From NCBI GenBank assembly GCA_963210315.1, contig OY723285.1:1-64000 (forward strand): a stretch of 64,000 bases of DNA. The letters are read 5' to 3'. Below the pieces are notes generated by a model. The model was not told where the DNA came from. It was given only the letters and a program-made list of their open reading frames with translations, and ran no database searches. This DNA comes from Rhynchopus euleeides (lineage: Eukaryota; Euglenozoa; Diplonemea; Diplonemida; Diplonemidae). Below, piece after piece: positions 55,240 through 64,000 of the stretch. A program made the position numbers and the translations under genes. How positions within the stretch are numbered: the stretch's first letter is position 1; each line of letters begins with the position of its first letter.

Positions 55240-55354
55240 AAAAATTTCCCCCAGGATTGTCAATCCCAAGGGAAAACTGTCATTTTTGGTACTCTATTCA
55301 GAGTCAGTCCATACCAATGAAGTACAGAAACTGTAGCTTAAGAAATCGTTGGTT
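55240..55354 (-). ncRNA. SL: SL RNA
   Basis: Hybrid V2/V1 as at 46113; E1. Confidence 0.93.
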
Positions 55355-55609
55355 GCCCTTGTAAATGGAGGCTAATTGCGACTTTGCAGCATTTTCACCT
55401 ATTGTGCAGAGTAACCCCAGAAATCGTTGGTTGCCCATTCAGAATGTGGGCTCTGGTGTGAACATGTGGTGCATTTTGGGACCCAGAATCAGCCCAGATA
55501 TGAGTTGAAATATGGGAAAATCAGGTACTGGAAATTGGGTGCAATTTAACACTTGTCAGTGTTTTTGTGTTTTTTAGTGGTTTTCTACAGAATTTTTTTG
55601 TTCAGATAT

Positions 55610-55724
55610 AAAAATTTCCCCCAGGATTGTCAATCCCAAGGGAAAACTGTCAGTTTTGGTACTCTATTCAGAGTCAGTCCATACCAATGAAGTACAGAAA
55701 CTGTAGCTTAAGAAATCGTTGGTT
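55610..55724 (-). ncRNA. SL: SL RNA
   Basis: V1, E3. Confidence 0.93.
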
Positions 55725-55981
55725 GCCCTTGTAAATAGAGGCTAATTGTCACTTGGTAGTATTTCCACCTATTGTGCAGAGTAACCCCAGAATTTGTGGG
55801 TTGCCCATTCGGAATGTGGGCTCTGGTGGCACATTTTGGGACCCAGAATCAGCCCAGATATCAGCAGAAATGTGGGTAAATTGGGTCCTGGAAATTAGAT
55901 ACATTTTAGTGATTTTCAGTGACTTTTAGTGCTTTTGTGATTTTTACTGGTTTTCTACATATTTTCTTCTTGTTCAGATAT

Positions 55982-56096
55982 AAAAATTCCCCCCAGGATT
56001 GTCAATCCCAAGGGAAAACTGTCATTTTTGGTACTCTATTCAGAGTCAGTCCATACCAATGAAGTACAGAAACTGTAGCTTAAGAAATCGTTGGTT
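55982..56096 (-). ncRNA. SL: SL RNA
   Basis: V2, E2. Confidence 0.93.
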
Positions 56097-56362
56097 GCCC
56101 TTGTAAATGGAGGCTAATTGCGACTTTGCAGCATTTCCACCTATTGTGCAGAGTAACCCAGAAAATCGTGGGTTGCCCATTCAGAATGTGGGCTCCGGTG
56201 TGAATGTGTGGTGCATTTTGGCACCCAGAATGAACCCAGATATCTGCAGAAATATGGGAGAACTGGGTACTGGAAATTGGGTGCAATTTAGTGCTTTGTA
56301 GGGGGTTTGTATGTTTTTAACATTTTTTAGTGGCTTTCCACATATTCTTGTTGTTCAGGTAT

Positions 56363-56477
56363 AAAAATTTCCCCCAGGATTGTCAATCCCAAGGGAAAAC
56401 TGTCAGTTTTGGTACTCTATTCAGAGTCAGTCCATACCAATGAAGTACAGAAACTGTAGCTTAAGAAATCGTTGGTT
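56363..56477 (-). ncRNA. SL: SL RNA
   Basis: V1, E3. Confidence 0.93.
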
Positions 56478-56734
56478 GCCCTTGTAAATAGAGGCTAATT
56501 GTCACTTGGTAGTATTTCCACCTATTGTGCAGAGTAACCCCAGAATTTGTGGGTTGCCCATTCGGAATGTGGGCTCTGGTGGCACATTTTGGGACCCAGA
56601 ATCAGCCCAGATATCAGCAGAAATGTGGGTAAATTGGGTCCTGGAAATTAGATACATTTTAGTGATTTTCAGTGACTTTTAGTGCTTTTGTGATTTTTAC
56701 TGGTTTTCTACATATTTTCTTCTTGTTCAGATAT

Positions 56735-56849
56735 AAAAATTCCCCCCAGGATTGTCAATCCCAAGGGAAAACTGTCATTTTTGGTACTCTATTCAGAGTC
56801 AGTCCATACCAATGAAGTACAGAAACTGTAGCTTAAGAAATCGTTGGTT
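56735..56849 (-). ncRNA. SL: SL RNA
   Basis: V2, E2. Confidence 0.93.
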
Positions 56850-57115
56850 GCCCTTGTAAATGGAGGCTAATTGCGACTTTGCAGCATTTCCACCTATTGT
56901 GCAGAGTAACCCAGAAAATCGTGGGTTGCCCATTCAGAATGTGGGCTCCGGTGTGAATGTGTGGTGCATTTTGGCACCCAGAATGAACCCAGATATCTGC
57001 AGAAATATGGGAGAACTGGGTACTGGAAATTGGGTGCAATTTAGTGCTTTGTAGGGGGTTTGTATGTTTTTAACATTTTTTAGTGGCTTTCCACATATTC
57101 TTGTTGTTCAGGTAT

Positions 57116-57230
57116 AAAAATTTCCCCCAGGATTGTCAATCCCAAGGGAAAACTGTCAGTTTTGGTACTCTATTCAGAGTCAGTCCATACCAATGAAGTA
57201 CAGAAACTGTAGCTTAAGAAATCGTTGGTT
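57116..57230 (-). ncRNA. SL: SL RNA
   Basis: V1, E3. Confidence 0.93.
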
Positions 57231-57487
57231 GCCCTTGTAAATAGAGGCTAATTGTCACTTGGTAGTATTTCCACCTATTGTGCAGAGTAACCCCAGAATT
57301 TGTGGGTTGCCCATTCGGAATGTGGGCTCTGGTGGCACATTTTGGGACCCAGAATCAGCCCAGATATCAGCAGAAATGTGGGTAAATTGGGTCCTGGAAA
57401 TTAGATACATTTTAGTGATTTTCAGTGACTTTTAGTGCTTTTGTGATTTTTACTGGTTTTCTACATATTTTCTTCTTGTTCAGATAT

Positions 57488-57602
57488 AAAAATTCCCCCC
57501 AGGATTGTCAATCCCAAGGGAAAACTGTCATTTTTGGTACTCTATTCAGAGTCAGTCCATACCAATGAAGTACAGAAACTGTAGCTTAAGAAATCGTTGG
57601 TT
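57488..57602 (-). ncRNA. SL: SL RNA
   Basis: V2, E2. Confidence 0.93.
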
Positions 57603-57868
57603 GCCCTTGTAAATGGAGGCTAATTGCGACTTTGCAGCATTTCCACCTATTGTGCAGAGTAACCCAGAAAATCGTGGGTTGCCCATTCAGAATGTGGGCT
57701 CCGGTGTGAATGTGTGGTGCATTTTGGCACCCAGAATGAACCCAGATATCTGCAGAAATATGGGAGAACTGGGTACTGGAAATTGGGTGCAATTTAGTGC
57801 TTTGTAGGGGGTTTGTATGTTTTTAACATTTTTTAGTGGCTTTCCACATATTCTTGTTGTTCAGGTAT

Positions 57869-57983
57869 AAAAATTTCCCCCAGGATTGTCAATCCCAAGG
57901 GAAAACTGTCAGTTTTGGTACTCTATTCAGAGTCAGTCCATACCAATGAAGTACAGAAACTGTAGCTTAAGAAATCGTTGGTT
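57869..57983 (-). ncRNA. SL: SL RNA
   Basis: V1, E3. Confidence 0.93.
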
Positions 57984-58240
57984 GCCCTTGTAAATAGAGG
58001 CTAATTGTCACTTGGTAGTATTTCCACCTATTGTGCAGAGTAACCCCAGAATTTGTGGGTTGCCCATTCGGAATGTGGGCTCTGGTGGCACATTTTGGGA
58101 CCCAGAATCAGCCCAGATATCAGCAGAAATGTGGGTAAATTGGGTCCTGGAAATTAGATACATTTTAGTGATTTTCAGTGACTTTTAGTGCTTTTGTGAT
58201 TTTTACTGGTTTTCTACATATTTTCTTCTTGTTCAGATAT

Positions 58241-58355
58241 AAAAATTCCCCCCAGGATTGTCAATCCCAAGGGAAAACTGTCATTTTTGGTACTCTATTC
58301 AGAGTCAGTCCATACCAATGAAGTACAGAAACTGTAGCTTAAGAAATCGTTGGTT
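58241..58355 (-). ncRNA. SL: SL RNA
   Basis: V2, E2. Confidence 0.93.
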
Positions 58356-58621
58356 GCCCTTGTAAATGGAGGCTAATTGCGACTTTGCAGCATTTCCACC
58401 TATTGTGCAGAGTAACCCAGAAAATCGTGGGTTGCCCATTCAGAATGTGGGCTCCGGTGTGAATGTGTGGTGCATTTTGGCACCCAGAATGAACCCAGAT
58501 ATCTGCAGAAATATGGGAGAACTGGGTACTGGAAATTGGGTGCAATTTAGTGCTTTGTAGGGGGTTTGTATGTTTTTAACATTTTTTAGTGGCTTTCCAC
58601 ATATTCTTGTTGTTCAGGTAT

Positions 58622-58736
58622 AAAAATTTCCCCCAGGATTGTCAATCCCAAGGGAAAACTGTCAGTTTTGGTACTCTATTCAGAGTCAGTCCATACCAAT
58701 GAAGTACAGAAACTGTAGCTTAAGAAATCGTTGGTT
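58622..58736 (-). ncRNA. SL: SL RNA
   Basis: V1, E3. Confidence 0.93.
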
Positions 58737-58993
58737 GCCCTTGTAAATAGAGGCTAATTGTCACTTGGTAGTATTTCCACCTATTGTGCAGAGTAACCCC
58801 AGAATTTGTGGGTTGCCCATTCGGAATGTGGGCTCTGGTGGCACATTTTGGGACCCAGAATCAGCCCAGATATCAGCAGAAATGTGGGTAAATTGGGTCC
58901 TGGAAATTAGATACATTTTAGTGATTTTCAGTGACTTTTAGTGCTTTTGTGATTTTTACTGGTTTTCTACATATTTTCTTCTTGTTCAGATAT

Positions 58994-59108
58994 AAAAATT
59001 CCCCCCAGGATTGTCAATCCCAAGGGAAAACTGTCATTTTTGGTACTCTATTCAGAGTCAGTCCATACCAATGAAGTACAGAAACTGTAGCTTAAGAAAT
59101 CGTTGGTT
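58994..59108 (-). ncRNA. SL: SL RNA
   Basis: V2, E2. Confidence 0.93.
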
Positions 59109-59374
59109 GCCCTTGTAAATGGAGGCTAATTGCGACTTTGCAGCATTTCCACCTATTGTGCAGAGTAACCCAGAAAATCGTGGGTTGCCCATTCAGAATG
59201 TGGGCTCCGGTGTGAATGTGTGGTGCATTTTGGCACCCAGAATGAACCCAGATATCTGCAGAAATATGGGAGAACTGGGTACTGGAAATTGGGTGCAATT
59301 TAGTGCTTTGTAGGGGGTTTGTATGTTTTTAACATTTTTTAGTGGCTTTCCACATATTCTTGTTGTTCAGGTAT

Positions 59375-59489
59375 AAAAATTTCCCCCAGGATTGTCAATC
59401 CCAAGGGAAAACTGTCAGTTTTGGTACTCTATTCAGAGTCAGTCCATACCAATGAAGTACAGAAACTGTAGCTTAAGAAATCGTTGGTT
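59375..59489 (-). ncRNA. SL: SL RNA
   Basis: V1, E4. Confidence 0.93.
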
Positions 59490-61553
59490 GCCCTTGTAAA
59501 CGGAGGCTAATTGTCACTTTGCCCCAAAACCAGCTATTCTGCAGAGTAGACCCAGGAACCGTTGGTTTCGTATTCAGAATCTGGGGTGTGACGGGACCAG
59601 TACCGGGTTTGAACCACCCACACAGCATCTGTGACCCCAACATATGCTACCCCGTTCCACCCCCAGATTCTGGCCTTGATACGGTGCCAGTACATATGGG
59701 GTGACACCTCTGCCTGGGTGTGTGAAACTTGCCTGTTTTCAATTTTGGGCCCATTTGGACCCATTTTTTTCAGGCCATTTTCCAGCACCTAGGGTGTGAA
59801 AATATGGCCGCACAGCGAGATCCGGGTTTGAAAACGGCCCAGGGAGCTCCTTTGTACCCGATTTCAACCGATAGAAATGTAAAATGTGCACACAGGGGGT
59901 CCCAGATGGTAAAAATCACCCCCAAAAACAGGGCCCCATTTTTCAGGGTGTTTTTTCCCCTTTGCGAAAAAAATTTTCTGTGCTGATCTGGGGTGGAATT
60001 CCAGCACCACCGTGTGTTCCCCGTCACTGGAGGGATAAATGCGGTCCGGTGGAAATTTTCCGGAAATGCTGTCCCGATGCCTGAAATGGGTGAAAACATG
60101 TGATTATAGCCCAAAGTTCGGAAAAGTTGGTCGGCCAAAAAAAATTTCCCACACCTGTGCAAACCTCACGGCTGGCCTGGGATGTGAAACGAATCGTGAT
60201 TCCAGGGCCCCTGCATATATGCACAGGCCCGAATTTCATCGATAGAAATACAAAATGTGCGCTGCGCAATGTTTAGAACCACTTTTTCTACCCGACAGCC
60301 TCCGGCATGCACCTGAAAAACCGACACTTTTTTCGAAGGTATTGTGGCCTTGAAAGTATGCAGAGCTCATTTCCGAGACTACTCTCTGAAGTGAAATTTG
60401 AACGGTCAGACCAGCGGAACCCAACGATGTAAGGTACGATCACATATCTGGCTAGTTTTACGTTTGAAATTCGGAAGAGAATTTTCTTGCATCGACCCGA
60501 CAACAGGCAAAAACGACCGACCTCATGGGGTCCTCTTCGGGGCTGAACACTGACGGATGGCCCCGGAAGCTGAACGAACTCGCCTTCCTGGGTGCACAAG
60601 GAGCGCCCATATGTGAAAAAACCTGGTAGAGCACCCAGGGTGCCGGTCTGGGAAGATTTCTGGGGTAATTTCAGCGAGATGCGCTGTTGCGCAACCGGTG
60701 GTGGTGACCTGATTTTTTGACCAAAAAACATGTTTTAAACATTTTTATCCGCCAGAACTGGCCTCCTAACCGGTCTGCGCATGATCTACAGAGCTCCAGA
60801 GGGCAAAATAACCAACTTTGTAACAGCAGGTTGACAGAGAAGCACCTCGGATCGCCTCTGTTTCATGCACCCACTTTTGCCCAAAAATCGACTCCCCAGC
60901 AGCGGGGTGCACAGTTCTTATGCAAGTAAATAATTAAAATCTCCGCCCCATGAACATCGAAAGCGAGGGTGGAAACGGCCAGGCACCCCATTGTCACGGT
61001 GCCATTTGTTCAAACCCGGAACACAGATTTTCCACCCCGAAACGCGGAACAGAATCGGACCACCCCGATTTCACCACATCCGGGGTAGGCAGAACAGAGG
61101 GCAGTAAAATATTCAGAACAGCACCCCAGGGTGAGAAAATGGGTTCAAACCCCCCCAAAACACCCACAGGACCAGAGTAAAAAAGGGTTGGGCACTTGTT
61201 TGGGGCCAGTTCATCAAACCCTGCTTCAGAAAGCCCCCAAATCTTGGGGGAAACAGGGTAGGGGACCCAACAGGAGGGATTTACTAGGAAAGTGGGGTTT
61301 TACCCATTTACACCACCACAGCCTCAAACCAGCGTGAGGCACCGCCTTTCCAGGGCTCTCCCGATGATTTCAGGAGGCTTCCAACCCCTGGCACGCACCG
61401 AGATGGTGTTCTGGATATTTTTATGGCCACACTCCGGAATCTGCATCCCAGAACCTCAGAAATCTCAAGTATGAAAATCAACAGTTTCTGGGGTTACTCT
61501 GCACAATAGGTGAAAATGCTGCAAAGTGGTACTTAGCCTCTATTTACAAGGGC
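59490..61553. other. 2 kb spacer
   Basis: Copy of 38979-41042. Confidence 0.6.
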
Positions 61554-61672
61554 AACCAACGATTTCTTAAGCTACAGTTTCTGTACTTCATTGGTATGGA
61601 CTGACTCTGAAAAGAGACCCAAAACTGACAGAATTTCCTCCTGGGATATCAATCCTGAGAGGAAAATTTTAT
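61554..61672 (+). ncRNA. SL: SL RNA, plus type b
   Basis: Same as 9438-9556. Confidence 0.88.
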
Positions 61673-61866
61673 ACTTTCCTATTCTGGACCTGTGTTTGAG
61701 TTGTGGTAAAGTGTGAATAATGTGTGTACACTTGGTAAAGTACACACAGCTGCACCATTCCTGGCAAATCTGTGGTTTTGCAGTGTTTTATTCAGTATTT
61801 TACTACGTGTTTTGTTACCTCCCATATTGCCAATAACTTGGTTGTAATTTTGTGCGGTTATAAAAA

Positions 61867-61982
61867 CAAGTGAGACACAGAGGCCTCTTCAAAAATTATG
61901 CTTTCACTTGAGTAACTCTTACCCACGGTCATCTTTAGTAAAAGGCGAAAGATGAGTTCGTTCTGGGCAAAAGTTGTGAGAT
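61867..61982 (-). ncRNA. U5: U5 snRNA
   Basis: Same as 9751-9866. Confidence 0.95.
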
Positions 61983-62057
61983 ACCCCTTGTTGGGGAAAC
62001 CGTTGGTTAGGCAGACAGGATCTCCCCCTCTAACCAACGGTTCTTCTATGGAGGGTT
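61983..62057. promoter_or_regulatory. Divergent U5/U1 promoter
   Basis: Copy of 9867-9941. Confidence 0.85.
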
Positions 62058-62197
62058 ACATACCTTACTGGTGTCTAACCTGATCAACAAGGGTGTTGAC
62101 ACACCAGTGGCCCCTGCATTGCACTGCGCAGGGGGCACTGGTGGCACTGGCTTCGGCTGGGATGCACAGTGAAATTTTTGACAGCGGTGGTGCTGTG
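62058..62197 (+). ncRNA. U1: U1 snRNA
   Basis: Same as 9942-10081. Confidence 0.9.
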
Positions 62198-62302
62198 TTC
62201 TGCACAAACCCACCTTTTTTAACTAAAAATCATGGACCCCTCCACTTGTGCAATTCCATGTCGGCTACGTACCCCCCCTAAGCAACGGTTTTTGTAAAGG
62301 GC

Positions 62303-62500
62303 AAGACTGTACTCTACACAGGATCTGTTTTTGAGTACATTCGTGTTGGAGATTGTTTTCTCTAGCACAAGACCAAAGCTGGATGATGAAGACGGTCGGG
62401 CATGTGCAGCATGAGCCTTGCGATGATTGTTCTAAAACTGGGTTACCCTTTTCCTTGGAAATTGGCTTCCCAATCAGCACAGCCCTTCCACTTACAGCTT
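62303..62500 (+). ncRNA. U3: U3 snoRNA
   Basis: Same as 10187-10384. Confidence 0.87.
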
Positions 62501-62593
62501 GTTTTTTATATTATATACTCATGGACCCCTTGACCTGTGCAATTCCCATGTCGGCTACGTACCCCCCCTAACCAACGGTATTTTATAAGGGGT

Positions 62594-62732
62594 ATCCTTG
62601 CGCTCGGGATAAATCCATAGGCTATGACCAAACAGGGACGCCATGGAGAGATTGCTGGTTGAAAACTACCCAATTCCCGCCATGGGCTGCTTCGGCGGCA
62701 CCATTGGCAATTTGTGAAGCTGCCTTTGCAGC
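62594..62732 (+). ncRNA. U4: U4 snRNA
   Basis: Same as 10478-10616. Confidence 0.96.
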
Positions 62733-63199
62733 AAATGTTCTTTATTTATTGTGCTATTCAGGCCATACAGAATACAAAATTCTGTACAAACTATCAAACC
62801 TGCAAATTGACGTACGTAGGTTTGATGGTTATACCATTCATAGACACCAAGTTAGGAAAACAGTATTTATTAGCCGGAGTGTGTCAGCAACACTCTGTTA
62901 CTCCTAGCTTGGGAGGGCAAGGCTTCTCAGAACTGGGCAATCTTGGACTGGGTCCAAGGGTTCCTCTACTTCTGTGTTGATGCTACTGTCCCTGTTAGTC
63001 TACTGTCCCGGTTGTGGCTTTGGTGCAAACCTTAGCAACAATTGGAGTAAAATGGGGTGAACCGGGCCAGGCTGGTCACAGAGCAGCTCCTAACCCCTGC
63101 AGTGGACAGTTCAAGGATCGCAGTGCAGAGCAGAGTGAGGAGTCCTCCAATTCAACAGCTCGAACTGGGGAGGCGACTTTTTTTTGCCTACTATACCCA

Positions 63200-63258
<59 letters not shown>

Positions 63259-63322
63259 GGTATACACTGTATACACTGCATACTTGTTGTTCTCTTGTCT
63301 CTGTGTATATAAAAACATAGGT

Positions 63323-63511
63323 GGGTGTGCCACTCCTGGATGTTGTGCAGCTCCAGGGCAACACGTGTGAATGGACCAGGTTGCCCTGGCGACCCATCAC
63401 CCCGTTGAGAAATTGCGTTAATATCGTTCAGTACACAAGGTACTGTATCAGATATTAAGCTGATAAGAACAGATAATACACTTGATCTTAGCCAAAAGGC
63501 CGAGAAGGTAT
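63323..63511 (-). ncRNA. U2: U2 snRNA
   Basis: Same as 257-445. Confidence 0.97.
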
Positions 63512-63877
63512 GCCCCTATTAAGAAACCGTTGCTTAGGGGATGTACAGCCGCCACTCCATATCTCAGGACCCACACCCCAGTATGTATACTGTATATATA
63601 TTAGGGGGAACTCAAACCCCCAACTGGGCTTGTACACTGCTACCATAATATGCTACCTCAGCAGTGCAGTCCTGGGTATGTGGTGAAACAGGGGTAAGAT
63701 TCTTCGGCTGTAAGCTTGTAGCCTCTTCAGCCTGAAGGCTTGCCTCTTAGTTTTTTTGACAGGTGGTGAGCCATAGTAACAAGGGTGTGTACTCTCCAAC
63801 ACTGGTGAATACTCAGGTTACTCTGTGCAATAGGTGAAAATACTGCAAAGTGTCACTTAGCCTCTATTTGTAAGGGC

Positions 63878-63992
63878 AACCAACGATTTCTTAAGCTACA
63901 GTTTCTGTACTTCATTGGTATGGACTGACTCTGAAAAGAGACCCAAAACTGACAGAACTCCTCCTGGGATACCAATCCTGAGAGGAGATATT
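63878..63992 (+). ncRNA. SL: SL RNA, plus type a
   Basis: Same as 812-926; complete just before the window end. Confidence 0.88.
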
Positions 63993-64000
63993 TATTATAA

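Larger units (their letters stand above)
55725..59489 (-). repeat. 753-bp SL gene dimer array
   Basis: Five dimers, as in unit 4. Confidence 0.93.
51671..63056. repeat. Array unit 6 (11,386 bp)
   Basis: Complete gene set, with a 5S triplet and twelve SL(-) genes, the largest SL run in the window. Confidence 0.95.
63057..64000. repeat. Array unit 7, cut by window end
   Basis: Holds U2 and SL(+)a; the window ends about 17 bases before the U6 terminator would begin. Confidence 0.95.

Overview
The window is nuclear DNA of a euglenozoan, most probably a diplonemid. The key sign is a spliced-leader (SL) RNA gene whose exon, AACCAACGATTTC then a tail CAGTTTCTGTACTTCATTG, ends at a GTATGG splice donor. 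The tail is that of kinetoplastid mini-exons, and the 5' part (CCAACGATTT...AGCTACAG) is what I remember of the Diplonema SL. The species cannot be named from the sequence.

Layout. The window is a head-to-tail array of one complex RNA-gene unit, starting at 1, 10941, 24529, 34830, 42546, 51671 and 63057 (last one cut by the window end). A complete unit carries, in order: U2 snRNA (-), SL RNA (+), U6 snRNA (-), 5S rRNA (+, one to three copies, each array followed by a ~1.25 kb imperfect palindrome), a run of 3-12 SL RNA genes (-), a 2 kb gene-free spacer, another SL RNA (+), U5 (-), U1 (+), U3 snoRNA (+) and U4 (+). In total I count 7 U2, 5 U6, 12 complete and 1 truncated 5S, 60 SL RNA (49 minus, 11 plus), 5 U5, 5 U1, 5 U3 and 6 U4 genes. 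All five major spliceosomal RNAs, the trans-splicing donor, the rRNA-processing U3 and 5S rRNA thus sit in one repeat and can be homogenised together.

Promoters. U1, U2, U3, U4 and U5 share CTAA(C/G)CAACGGT followed 13-16 bases later by (A)GGG(G)(C/T) directly at the 5' end. SL genes have the same GGGC at -1 and a similar AACCAACGATTTC element near -70. U6 and 5S look like RNA polymerase III genes with T-run terminators.

Interruption. In the third unit a 5S gene is broken after base 73 by a GC-rich, 5'-truncated non-LTR retrotransposon (about 28820-34292) whose long reading frame has reverse transcriptase, a restriction-like endonuclease and two OTU-like/zinc-finger modules. Downstream of it the sequence resumes not in 5S but just before U4, so U5, U1 and U3 of that unit are missing. 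Units left and right of the element belong to two different sequence subfamilies. Unit four has lost SL(+), U6 and 5S by a junction between two opposed SL promoters. Apart from the retrotransposon I see no protein-coding gene; the many short reading frames are chance products of spacer and repeat.
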